From the NCBI GenBank assembly GCA_947165595.1, contig CAMVAV010000021.1, positions 1 to 33,395 of the forward strand: a stretch of 33,395 nt of DNA, read 5' to 3'. The translations under genes and the position numbers were made by a program. This stretch comes from an uncultured Clostridia bacterium (GTDB lineage: Bacteria; Bacillota; Clostridia; Oscillospirales; Oscillospiraceae). Shown here piece after piece: positions 17,989 through 27,349 of the stretch. Under the pieces are notes generated by a model, which did no database searches, was not told the origin of the DNA, and worked only from the letters and a program-made list of their open reading frames with translations. Position 1 is the first letter of the stretch; each line of letters begins with the position of its first letter.

Positions 17989-18861
17989 TTATAATCCACG
18001 AAGATCGAATTCCGGCGTGTATTCCTCCTGTGCGGAGCTTCTTTCCTGAACAAATCCGTCGCAAATGCCGCATGCCTCCATGTAGTCCACCGCCGCGCGG
18101 TATTCCGCGCCCGTGACGCGCCGCGCCAGCGTTCCGACGGCGTTTTTCTGCGGCGTGTACTGGCTCATGAGCGAAAAAAGCGCTTCTCCGGGGGAAAACC
18201 GGCGCGCGAACCAGTCAATGACGCGCTTGGTATTGTCAAGATGACCGGGAAGGACCATATGCCGGACGATGACCCCGCTTTGCAGCAGCCCATCCTCCCC
18301 CATCCGGTAGGGGCCGACCTGCCGGTACATCTCGTCCACCGCCCGCTCGGCGACGGAGCGATAGTCTGAGACGTGAGAGAATTCTATTGATAATGCGTCG
18401 TCCGCGTACTTAAAATCCGGTAAAAAGACCTGAATTTTACCCTCGAGTCCGCGGAGCGTCTCTACGGATTCATAACCGCCGCTGTTCCAGACCACCGGCA
18501 CGCCCGGCGGCTGCTCCAGCGCCTCCGCCAGCCAGGGGGCATAGATCGTGGGTGAAACTAAGTCTATACAGTGCGCGCCCTGCCCGATCAGCTCCGCGAA
18601 GATCTCGCGCAGGCGGCGTGGGGAAACCGGGACCCCGAAGTTGTCGTGGGAGATCGGACCGTTCTGACAGTAGACGCAGCCGAGATTGCAGCCGGAGAAG
18701 AACACGCAGCCCGCCCCGCGCGTGCCGGAGAGGCAGGGCTCCTCCCAATAATGGAGCATGGCGCGCGCGGCGACGGGTCCCGCCGGCATACGGCACCAGC
18801 CTGCGCCGCGCGTCTGTGTGCGCTCGGCGTTGCAGCGGCGCGGACAGAGATTGCAGATCAT
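17989..18861 (-). CDS. PflX-like radical SAM protein (COG1313 family)
   Basis: 290 residues. The start ATG at 18861 overlaps the tdk stop codon (ATGA). The radical SAM cluster motif C-N-L-G-C-V-Y-C gives C58, C62 and C65, followed by QNGPIS. The N-terminus has four more cysteines (C3, C6, C10, C23) in MICNLCPRRCNAER, which may hold a further Fe-S or metal site. EEPCLSGTRGAG, LPDFKYADD, VRHMVLPG and LMSQYTP match the family of pyruvate formate-lyase activase homologues annotated PflX. Its substrate is not established, and no glycyl radical enzyme gene lies in this window. It is the last gene of the mutY-tdk-pflX operon. No clear terminator follows. Confidence 0.85.
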   Translation of the reverse strand: MICNLCPRRCNAERTQTRGAGWCRMPAGPVAARAMLHYWEEPCLSGTRGAGCVFFSGCNLGCVYCQNGPISHDNFGVPVSPRRLREIFAELIGQGAHCIDLVSPTIYAPWLAEALEQPPGVPVVWNSGGYESVETLRGLEGKIQVFLPDFKYADDALSIEFSHVSDYRSVAERAVDEMYRQVGPYRMGEDGLLQSGVIVRHMVLPGHLDNTKRVIDWFARRFSPGEALFSLMSQYTPQKNAVGTLARRVTGAEYRAAVDYMEACGICDGFVQERSSAQEEYTPEFDLRGL

Positions 18862-19442
18862 GCCTTCCTCTTGAAATCGGGTCCGAGATCGCCCTGCGCC
18901 CAGTGCTTGCGGCACAGGCCGATGTACTTGTCGTTCGCGCCGAGCACGACCTGCTCGCCCTCCTTGAGAACGCGGCCGTCGGCGTCGAAGCGCGCGTTGA
19001 ACGTCGCTTTTTTGCCGCACCAGCAGATGGTTTTGACCTCCTCCAGCTTGTCCGCCATGACCAGCAGCTCGTAGCTGCCGGGGAACAGCTCCCCGCGGAA
19101 GTCGGCGCGCAGTCCGTAGCACATGACGGGGATGCCGCAGTCGTCCACGAGGTGCACGAGGTACATGACCTCCTCCCGCGTGAGGAACTGCGCCTCGTCG
19201 ACGATGATGCAGGCGTTCTTTTTCAGCTCGTCCTCGCTCATTTCGCGCATCTCGTGGAAGTAGATGCACGGGTGCTCCAGACCGATGCGCGAGTGGACCA
19301 TGTGGTCCCCGTCGCGCGTGTCGAGCTGCGGCTTGACGAGCAGCGTTTTCTGCCCGCGCTCCTCGTAGTTGAACCGCGCCATCAGCGCGTTGGCGGTCTT
19401 GGACGAGCCCATCGCGCCGTACTTGAAGTAAAGCTGTGCCAT
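18858..19442 (-). CDS. tdk: Thymidine kinase
   Basis: 194 residues; ATG at 19442 follows GAGGAG by about ten bases and 20 bases after the mutY stop. The type II thymidine kinase features are the P-loop GAMGSSKT (9-16), VDEAQF (81-86) with the catalytic Glu, the lasso region near FPGSYELL, and zinc ligands C140, C142, C177 and H180 (CWCGKKA and CRKHW). The enzyme phosphorylates thymidine with ATP for dTTP salvage. The P-loop has Ser where the common form has Gly before the Lys. The stop codon overlaps the next start, so translation of the pflX-like gene is probably coupled. Confidence 0.95.
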   Translation of the reverse strand: MAQLYFKYGAMGSSKTANALMARFNYEERGQKTLLVKPQLDTRDGDHMVHSRIGLEHPCIYFHEMREMSEDELKKNACIIVDEAQFLTREEVMYLVHLVDDCGIPVMCYGLRADFRGELFPGSYELLVMADKLEEVKTICWCGKKATFNARFDADGRVLKEGEQVVLGANDKYIGLCRKHWAQGDLGPDFKRKA

Positions 19443-19462
19443 GTGGTTTTCTCTCCTCGTTC

Positions 19463-20536
19463 CTATATGATGTTCAAGAGCTGCTTCGCGCAGGCAAGAT
19501 AGGCCCTGAAGGCGCCGGGGATCGCCAGCGTCCCGAATTCCGCCGCGTCCACCCAGCGAAAGCCGGGCGCGTCGCCGGACACCTCCGCCGTATAGCCCTT
19601 CATCTGCCATTCGATATGGGTGAAGACGTGCTTCGCCGTACCGCAGGGCACGAGGCTCCGCGCCGTCAGCCCCCACCGCGCCAGCGCGACCGACGCGCCC
19701 GCCTCGTCCAGATTTCCCCCGACGTTCGGAAACTCGGTCAGCTTTGCCAGCAGCCCCGTGTCCGGCCTCCGCCGCACCGCGAGCCGCCCATCCCGCACAA
19801 GCAGGAATACCGTGCGCTCCTCCGCGCGCCGCGGCCTTTTCGCGGCGCGGACCGGCAGCCGCTCCGCCATGCCGGCGCGGTATGCCGCGCAGAACGCGCG
19901 AACGGGACAAGAACCGCACAGCGGCGCGCTGTTCGCCAGACAAACCGTCGCGCCGAGGTCCATCATCGCCTGATTCCACGCGCCGGGGCGTTCGCGGTCG
20001 ATCGCCTCCGCGAGCCGCGCGCGGAAGTGCTTTTTTACGGACGCGTCCGACACGTCCTCCGCGCAGAGCGCGGCGCGCGCGGCGACGCGCAGAAGATTGC
20101 CATCCACCGCGGGCTCCGGCGCGCCGAAATCGATCGACGCGATCGCGCACGCCGTGTAGTCGCCGATGCCCGGCAGCTTTTTGAGCGCCGCGACGGTGCG
20201 GGGCAGCTCGCCGCCGTATTCCTCAACCACCCGCCGCGCCGCGCGCTGAAGGTTCCGCGCGCGCGAGTAATAGCCCAGGCCCTCCCAGAGCTTGAGCAGG
20301 CGCTCCTCCGGAACCTCCGCCAGCGCGCGCACGTCGGGAAGCTCCGCCATAAAGCGCTCGTAATAGGGCAGCACGGCGGTCACGCGCGTCTGCTGGAGCA
20401 TGATCTCGCTGACCCAGGTGCGGTAGGGCGAGGGCGCCTCGCGCCACGGCAGGACGCGGCGGTGCGCGTCGTACCAGTCGAGCAGCTCTCCGCGCAGAAG
20501 CGTTAAGTTGTTCCATTGTTCCTCCGCTTTCGGCAC
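19463..20536 (-). CDS. mutY: A/G-specific adenine glycosylase MutY
   Basis: 357 residues from a GTG start at 20536, chosen because GGGAGGAG precedes it by about eight bases and the family N-terminus begins there. The catalytic Glu is E44 in WVSEIMLQQTRV, the helix-hairpin-helix is LPGIGDYTA (121-129), and the catalytic Asp is D145 in AVDGNLLRV. The 4Fe-4S ligands C199, C207, C210 and C216 are spaced C-x7-C-x2-C-x5-C, one residue longer in the first gap than in E. coli. Residues about 230-357 form the NUDIX-like domain that recognises 8-oxoG. It removes adenine mispaired with 8-oxoguanine. It is the first gene of a minus-strand operon with tdk and a pflX-like gene. Confidence 0.95.
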   Translation of the reverse strand: MPKAEEQWNNLTLLRGELLDWYDAHRRVLPWREAPSPYRTWVSEIMLQQTRVTAVLPYYERFMAELPDVRALAEVPEERLLKLWEGLGYYSRARNLQRAARRVVEEYGGELPRTVAALKKLPGIGDYTACAIASIDFGAPEPAVDGNLLRVAARAALCAEDVSDASVKKHFRARLAEAIDRERPGAWNQAMMDLGATVCLANSAPLCGSCPVRAFCAAYRAGMAERLPVRAAKRPRRAEERTVFLLVRDGRLAVRRRPDTGLLAKLTEFPNVGGNLDEAGASVALARWGLTARSLVPCGTAKHVFTHIEWQMKGYTAEVSGDAPGFRWVDAAEFGTLAIPGAFRAYLACAKQLLNII

Positions 20537-20571
20537 GCTGCTTCTCCTCCCGTTCGCCGGCTTACCCACTG

Positions 20572-20600
20572 ATGATAACAAAAGAAGGCGGGATATGCAA
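20572..20600 (-). promoter_or_regulatory. Promoter of the mutY operon
   Basis: On the minus strand TTGCAT (20595-20600), a 17-base spacer and TATCAT (20572-20577) lie about 35 bases before the GTG start. Its -35 box is five bases from the -35 box of the divergent promoter. Confidence 0.7.
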
Positions 20601-20605
20601 GAGGC

Positions 20606-20634
20606 TTGCGGAGGGGGCGGATCTCCTGTATAAT
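20606..20634 (+). promoter_or_regulatory. Promoter of the metallo-hydrolase gene
   Basis: TTGCGG (20606-20611), a 17-base spacer and a perfect TATAAT (20629-20634) lie 25 bases before the start codon, so the leader is short. Confidence 0.8.
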
Positions 20635-20659
20635 ACCGTCTTGAAGGGGGGCGAACCCG

Positions 20660-21418
20660 ATGAAGGTCACATACATCGCCCACAGCGGCTTTCTGGTCGA
20701 GTGGGAGCATTTTTATTCGCTTTTTGACTGGTGGAAGGGCGAGCTGCCGCCGCTGGAGGAGGGAAAGCCGCTGTTGGTTTTTGCCAGCCACAGCCATCCC
20801 GATCACTTTGACCCGCAGATCTTCAAGCTGCCCGCGGCGCATCCGGACACGCGCTTCATCCTCTCGCACGATATCCGCCTTGCGACGCGGCACTGGGAGA
20901 AGCTCGGCGTGACGCAGGAGCTCTTTTCGCGCGTCACCTCCATGCGCGTCGACAGCCTCTATGCGGCCGAGGCGGGCGGTGTGCCGCTGACCGTGCGCAC
21001 CGTGCAGTCCACCGATACGGGCGTGGCGTTTCTGCTCTCCGCCGAGGGCAGGCTCGTCTACCACGGCGGCGATCTCAACTGGTGGCACTGGGAGGAGGAG
21101 GACAAGCAGTACCGCAACAACATGGCGGCGAACTACCGCCGCGCCGTCGCCAGGCTCGCCGACGCCGTGCGGGACGAGGCGGCGGACTCCGGCTGCGCTC
21201 CGGTCGTCGACGCCGCCATGGCGCCGCTGGACCCGCGTCTGGGCGACGCCTTCGGCATGGGGGTCGAGTATCTGATGAAAAACGTCTCCGTTAAAAAGCT
21301 GTTTCCCATGCACATGTGGGAGAAGTACGACTGGATCGCGCGCTATTGCCGCGAGCACCCCGCCGACGCGGAAAAGCTCGTCCCCATCGAGCGCGAGGGG
21401 CAGTGCTTCGAGGTCTGA
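20660..21418 (+). CDS. Metallo-beta-lactamase-fold hydrolase (UlaG-like)
   Basis: 252 residues; ATG follows a GGGGGG-rich site. The metal-binding motif SHSHPDHF places H44, H46, D48 and H49. HGGDLNWWHW near residue 137 would supply a further Asp ligand, and FPMHMW near the end a His. The N-terminus MKVTYIAHSGF resembles UlaG/YcfU-type MBL proteins, whose substrates range from lactone rings to phosphodiesters. The acidic-aromatic WWHWEEED segment after the Asp is distinctive. The substrate cannot be predicted. It is a single-gene unit divergent from mutY; no strong terminator follows, only a five-base-pair ATTTC/GAAAT hairpin. Confidence 0.85.
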   Translation: MKVTYIAHSGFLVEWEHFYSLFDWWKGELPPLEEGKPLLVFASHSHPDHFDPQIFKLPAAHPDTRFILSHDIRLATRHWEKLGVTQELFSRVTSMRVDSLYAAEAGGVPLTVRTVQSTDTGVAFLLSAEGRLVYHGGDLNWWHWEEEDKQYRNNMAANYRRAVARLADAVRDEAADSGCAPVVDAAMAPLDPRLGDAFGMGVEYLMKNVSVKKLFPMHMWEKYDWIARYCREHPADAEKLVPIEREGQCFEV

Positions 21419-21482
21419 CGGCACAATTTCAAAAAGAAATGCATATCATCAAAATCCTGAATGGAATCTTGCAAAATTAGTC

Positions 21483-21511
21483 TTGCGTTTCGTCGGTTTA
21501 CCGTATAGAAT
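21483..21511 (+). promoter_or_regulatory. Promoter of the 2-hydroxyacid dehydrogenase gene
   Basis: TTGCGT (21483-21488), a 17-base spacer and TAGAAT (21506-21511) precede the start codon at 21568, predicting a leader of about 50 bases. Confidence 0.7.
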
Positions 21512-21567
21512 AAGGATGAAGGCAAAAACTTTTGTTGATTTTACTATTTTTTGGGAGGAGAAGCGTC

Positions 21568-22542
21568 ATGGCCAAGTTCAAAGTTTACTACACCATCGAA
21601 CTCAGCGAGGTGGCGACCAACATCTTCAAAGCGAACGACTTTGAGGTGAAGCTGTGCTCACACAACGATGAGGAGACCTACGTCAAGGAGCTCGCCGAGT
21701 TTCAGCCCGACGGCATCATGTGCCGCACCGAGCCGATCACGGCGAAGATGATGGATACCTGCAAGAACCTCAAGGTCATCGGCAAGCAGGGCGCCGGTCT
21801 TGACAACATCGACATGGATCACGCCGCCGAGAAGAACATTCAGGTCGTTTTCGCGCCCGCCGGCAACGCCAACGCCGTCGCCGAGCACGTGCTTCTCCTG
21901 ATGCTCGCCTGCGCCAAGCGTTTCAACTATGTCGACAAGCAGTTCCGCGGCGGCAACTTCCTCGTCCGCATGGGCATGGAGCACACCTACGAGCTCGAGG
22001 GCAAGACCCTCGGCATGATCGGCTGCGGCCGCATCTCCCAGCTCGCCATGAAGAAGGCGAAGTACGGCTTCGGCATGAACGTCATCGGCTTCGACCCCTA
22101 CCTCACGCAGGATAAGGTCGGCGATCTGTGCGAGCTGAAGGCGACCGCGAAGGAGGTCTGGGAGCAGGCCGATTTCGTCAGCGTGCATCTGCCCGAGGTG
22201 GAGTCCACGCACCACTCCATCGGCCGCGAACAGTTTAGCTGGATGAAGCCCACCGCGTCGTTCATCAACTGCGCGCGCGGCGGCCTCATCAAGGAGAACG
22301 AGCTGATCGAGTGCCTCAAGGACGGCACGCTCTTCCAGGCGGGCCTCGACGTGTTCGAGCACGAGCCCATTCAGGAATCCAGCCGCGAGCTGTTTGATCT
22401 CGACAACGTCGTGATGACCCCGCACATGGCGGCGACCACGGAGCAGTCGGTCCTCAACTGCTGCACCTCCGTCGCGAACGACATTGTCGCGGTCTGCAAC
22501 GGCGAGGCGCCCAAGTGCCCCGCGAACAAGCCCAAATTCTGA
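21568..22542 (+). CDS. D-isomer-specific 2-hydroxyacid dehydrogenase (phosphoglycerate dehydrogenase-like)
   Basis: 324 residues from the ATG at 21568, which follows GGGAGGAG by seven bases; an upstream in-frame ATG at 21532 lacks such a site. The NAD-binding fold has GCGRIS (152-157), with Ser replacing the last Gly, and the acidic D176 at the end of the second strand. Catalytic residues are R237 (NCARGG), E266 (FEHEP) and H286 (MTPHMA). The size lacks the C-terminal ACT regulatory domain of classical SerA. Likely substrates are 3-phosphoglycerate, hydroxypyruvate or another 2-oxoacid; sequence alone does not decide. It is a single-gene unit with its own promoter and strong terminator, and no serC or serB neighbour. 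Confidence 0.88.
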   Translation: MAKFKVYYTIELSEVATNIFKANDFEVKLCSHNDEETYVKELAEFQPDGIMCRTEPITAKMMDTCKNLKVIGKQGAGLDNIDMDHAAEKNIQVVFAPAGNANAVAEHVLLLMLACAKRFNYVDKQFRGGNFLVRMGMEHTYELEGKTLGMIGCGRISQLAMKKAKYGFGMNVIGFDPYLTQDKVGDLCELKATAKEVWEQADFVSVHLPEVESTHHSIGREQFSWMKPTASFINCARGGLIKENELIECLKDGTLFQAGLDVFEHEPIQESSRELFDLDNVVMTPHMAATTEQSVLNCCTSVANDIVAVCNGEAPKCPANKPKF

Positions 22543-22561
22543 GATATCCGCCTCGATACGG

Positions 22562-22596
22562 GATTCCGGCGACGTGCTGTCGCCGGAATCTTTTTT
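22562..22596 (+). terminator. Strong Rho-independent terminator
   Basis: A 12-base-pair perfect stem (22562-22573 with 22579-22590, loop GTGCT) is followed by six T residues (22591-22596), 19 bases after the dehydrogenase stop codon. Confidence 0.95.
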
Positions 22597-22641
22597 GTGG
22601 GGAAAAGGTAAAAAAACGGCGCAATTTCCGCACATTGACAC

Positions 22642-22670
22642 TGGACAAACCGCGATCGCGTCTTTATAAT
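22642..22670 (+). promoter_or_regulatory. Promoter of the nucleotide-sugar dehydratase gene
   Basis: TGGACA (22642-22647), a 17-base spacer and a perfect TATAAT (22665-22670). A second TTGACA at 22635-22640 is 24 bases from the -10 and too far to pair with it. The spacer contains the palindrome CGCGATCGCG (22651-22660). Confidence 0.65.
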
Positions 22671-22691
22671 ATTTAGCGAAAATTATCGAGG

Positions 22692-22724
22692 CTTGCATTT
22701 TGCCGGCGCCGGGCCGGCAGCAAG
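22692..22724 (+). other. Leader hairpin before the dehydratase gene
   Basis: CTTGC and GCAAG (outer arms) and GCCGGC/GCCGGC (22702-22707 and 22713-22718) can form a two-part hairpin in the 5' leader that ends right at the ribosome binding site AAGGGAG. It could lower translation, but it matches no riboswitch family I recognise. Confidence 0.35.
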
Positions 22725-22738
22725 GGAGCTTATGCTTT

Positions 22739-24656
<1,918 letters not shown>

Positions 24657-24658
<2 letters not shown>

Positions 24659-24703
24659 AAGATGGATGGGAAGAAACGCGGGTTTTCTTCCCATCCATCT
24701 TTT
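24657..24703. terminator. Bidirectional terminator between convergent envelope genes
   Basis: A 20-base-pair perfect stem (24657-24676 with 24684-24703, seven-base loop) ends in T-rich sequence on both strands and overlaps the last two bases of the dehydratase stop codon. The convergent ligase gene ends nine bases further on. Confidence 0.92.
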
Positions 24704-24712
24704 TATAGCGAA

Positions 24713-27199
24713 TTATGCGCCCGTGCCGGTCAAAACGGAAAGCATTGCGTCCGTGTCGCCGCGGCAGGCATCCAGCGCCAGCACCTTCTCAAAGAATTGC
24801 ACGCTGCCCTCACTGAGGCGCAGCCCGCCCAATGTTGTTTCGTTTACCGTCTGATATATTCCGCAATATGCGAGCAGCTTGTCCAGCAGCAGGCTTCCGT
24901 CCCCGCCGAGCAGGGGGGAGCTTTCGCCGCTGTTTAACAGGGAGGACCGCAGCAAGTTGATGGCCCGATTCCACACAGCGGCATCCACCTTTGAGTATTC
25001 TGCCGCCAGCATCGCCTCGTCGATCGCCCTGGCATATTGCCCCGTGGCGGTGTAATAGTCCATCAGATACAGCGGAAGGGAGTTGGAATAGGCCTTTGCG
25101 AGCTGCGCTGCCTTTTCATCCGCCTGCGCGCGGTGCGAGCCGTCCGTATCATTTTGCTTGACCGCCATGACATAGGCAAGAAGCGAGTCGTTGTACTCAT
25201 AGAGGTCGATCTTTGTACCCAGATCGACGTGCCGGAGGAACTGCTCGTAGGTCACATTCTCCGTGGAGCGCAGCCGTACGGCGTAGATGTTGCCGCAGAG
25301 CGTCAGAATGAAGAAGGAGCACAGCGAGATGCAGACGACGCGGCCGGCGGCGTCGAGACTGCTTTCCCGCTCTCGCTGCGCCTTTGCCTGCTTTTTCGAG
25401 CCTTTTTTTATGCTCTGCGCTTCCGCCGCTTCCTTCCGCACGAGCTCCAGCGGTTCCTCACAGCATGCGGCGATCAGCGCGTAGTGCACGTAGATCATGC
25501 TGAGGAAGGGCGTAAGGCTCATCGGCACATCCCAGAGCATGTTCAGGGTGTTCATCGCCAGCTCCGCGCACAGCGCGGGATAGATCCACCGAAATTCCCC
25601 CGCAAGCATCACGCGCCGCTTTTTCCACAGCGCAAGAACCATCAGGACCAGCGCGGCCGCGAAGAACGCGAAACCGATCACGCCGTCCTCCAGCAGGATC
25701 TGCACATAGTGGTTGTGGACGAAGCGCGTGATGTAATAGTAATCCTGCACGGAGTGGATCCCCGTCTCAAAGGAGCCCGCGCCGTTTCCGGCCAGTGGGC
25801 GGAGACGGAACATCTTCATGCCGTCCCGCGCCAGCTCCGCGCGCTGCGAAAAGGAGCTGTTTGCCGTCAGGCCGTTTTGCAGGCGGTAGACAAGGAAGCT
25901 GGGCATGAGGCGGTAATCGAGAACAAGGGAGCGTTTTCCGTCCAGAACGGCGGAGCGGATCGTCGTTCCCGCCGGACCGCCGAAATTAAACATACAGGAC
26001 TGATATGTCTCGGAGACGGTAAAGGGGATGTCGCCGGAGGCGCTGCCGCTGTATACGCTTTCGTCGTAAAGGCCGACGGCCATGCGCCATGCCTCTCTGC
26101 CTCCGATATTGACCCAAACGCCCTCGTCCGCGTCGACCGTCAGCACGTGTTCGCCGGGGCTGAGCACCGTGCCGCGCGAGATGCCCGGACCGAAGGTGTG
26201 AGGCGCGCCGAGCCGCAGCGCAACGAGGAAAAAGATGACGGCGCAGGCTCCCAGTCCGATCAGTATGCCGAAAACCAGTCTGGCGCGCTTTGCGATCGCC
26301 TCCGCCGCGCGCTCGCCGAGCGCCAGCTCCAGCGCCGCGGTAAGACCCGCCGCCGCCAGCATCAACAGGGGGGCAAGGGCAGATTTTCCCCTCTGGCTGA
26401 GCAAAAACGCCGCCGTCGCGCAGACAAAGGCGGGCAGGGCACCCTCCAGCATCCGCGTCAATGCGGCGCACCGGTCCTCTCCGCCGGCAATCAGATAGAG
26501 AATGACCGCGACGCCGAAGCAGGCTATGGCGCCGATGCTGAGGGTCAGCAGCATTGCGTAGGCGTTGATTGCCAGCGCGGCAGACCACAGAACGCGCCGG
26601 GACCTGCGATCCGCGCCGCAGAGCAGGGGGAGGGAGAAGAAGATGCCGAATGCGTAAACGGACGCTTCCACGTTGGAGTTTGCAAAAACACCGGAGAGAC
26701 GTGTAGAAAAGCCTATGTTCGGCAAGGATTGCGTACACATCAGCAGGTCCACGATGCCGCGCAGGTAACCCGTGGTGGCTATTTCGACGCCGAGGAAGGC
26801 AAAGAGTGTGGCGCTTCCCGCCGAGATTGCCATCACGCGGTATGCAAAATCCCGGTCAAAGCGGGGACGCAGCACAATGAAGAGATAAAAGAACAGGGCG
26901 ATGACAATGCAGGAAAAGGAGGCAAGAAAGAATTTGCCGGCGATCGCCCAAAATGCCGTCAGAAAGGTAAAGAGGACATAGCCCAGCAGCGCCAGGGTCG
27001 AGGGCTTGCGCAGGGGCTTGAGATTCCGCGTGATCAGAAGCCACAAAATGCCGACCGCGGCGGCAAGCGTAATGAGCTTGTACGAGACCGGCTTTTCAGA
27101 GCTGCTGGTTATAATGCAGTGTGACATTGTGGCGGAGGAGAAGAGTATGCACAGCGCCACAGGGAGCCAGACGTCGCGCAGTTTGTTTGCTTTTGCCAT
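24713..27199 (-). CDS. O-antigen ligase/polymerase-family membrane protein (Wzy_C) with inserted beta domain
   Basis: 828 residues from the ATG at 27199; an in-frame TTG at 27238 lies too near the promoter to be likely. About ten transmembrane segments fill residues 8 to about 330. Residues about 332-440 are a soluble, beta-rich insertion (HTFGPGISRGTVLSPGEHVL onward). The Wzy_C signature follows: GNGAGSFE, then VHNHYVQILLEDGVIGF with H495 and H497. Three or four further membrane segments and a Lys-rich loop come next, then a C-terminal tail with a TPR-like stretch (YYTATGQYARAIDEAMLAAEY). Family members polymerise or ligate lipid-linked glycans outside the membrane. In a Gram-positive cell the acceptor could be a wall polymer or surface protein; that is inference. 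Confidence 0.85.
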   Translation of the reverse strand: MAKANKLRDVWLPVALCILFSSATMSHCIITSSSEKPVSYKLITLAAAVGILWLLITRNLKPLRKPSTLALLGYVLFTFLTAFWAIAGKFFLASFSCIVIALFFYLFIVLRPRFDRDFAYRVMAISAGSATLFAFLGVEIATTGYLRGIVDLLMCTQSLPNIGFSTRLSGVFANSNVEASVYAFGIFFSLPLLCGADRRSRRVLWSAALAINAYAMLLTLSIGAIACFGVAVILYLIAGGEDRCAALTRMLEGALPAFVCATAAFLLSQRGKSALAPLLMLAAAGLTAALELALGERAAEAIAKRARLVFGILIGLGACAVIFFLVALRLGAPHTFGPGISRGTVLSPGEHVLTVDADEGVWVNIGGREAWRMAVGLYDESVYSGSASGDIPFTVSETYQSCMFNFGGPAGTTIRSAVLDGKRSLVLDYRLMPSFLVYRLQNGLTANSSFSQRAELARDGMKMFRLRPLAGNGAGSFETGIHSVQDYYYITRFVHNHYVQILLEDGVIGFAFFAAALVLMVLALWKKRRVMLAGEFRWIYPALCAELAMNTLNMLWDVPMSLTPFLSMIYVHYALIAACCEEPLELVRKEAAEAQSIKKGSKKQAKAQRERESSLDAAGRVVCISLCSFFILTLCGNIYAVRLRSTENVTYEQFLRHVDLGTKIDLYEYNDSLLAYVMAVKQNDTDGSHRAQADEKAAQLAKAYSNSLPLYLMDYYTATGQYARAIDEAMLAAEYSKVDAAVWNRAINLLRSSLLNSGESSPLLGGDGSLLLDKLLAYCGIYQTVNETTLGGLRLSEGSVQFFEKVLALDACRGDTDAMLSVLTGTGA

Positions 27200-27243
27200 G
27201 AAGTAAAAACCGCCTTCCCAAAGTGTAGAATCCGACAATTCCT

Positions 27244-27272
27244 ATTGTACTGTTTCCCGCGTACCCTGTCAA
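27244..27272 (-). promoter_or_regulatory. Promoter of the O-antigen-ligase-family gene
   Basis: On the minus strand a perfect TTGACA (27267-27272), a 17-base spacer and TACAAT (27244-27249) lie about 45 bases before the ATG at 27199. Confidence 0.75.
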
Positions 27273-27287
27273 GACATGCAAAGAAGA

Positions 27288-27319
27288 GGAGCCGGCGCGG
27301 TTCACGGCGCGCCGGCTCC
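27288..27319 (-). terminator. Terminator of the second SLH-protein gene
   Basis: A GC-rich 12-base-pair stem (27288-27299 with 27308-27319, eight-base loop) lies 30 bases past the stop codon at 27350. On the minus strand it is followed by TCTTCTTT, a modest U tract. Confidence 0.65.
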
Positions 27320-27349
27320 CGGGTTTTTCGGTTGTGCGCGGAAGCCCGG

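Noticed and set aside
18862-19269. N-terminal extension of the PflX-like frame to 19269.
   Set aside because: It is a shadow of tdk in another frame. The MICNLCPRRC start at 18861 matches the family.
22635-22640. TTGACA as the -35 of the dehydratase promoter.
   Set aside because: It is 24 bases from the TATAAT at 22665; TGGACA at 22642 has the right 17-base spacing.
25037-27124. 695-residue plus-strand open frame opposite the O-antigen-ligase-family gene.
   Set aside because: Charged low-complexity composition, no family features; the minus-strand frame has membrane segments and the Wzy_C signature.
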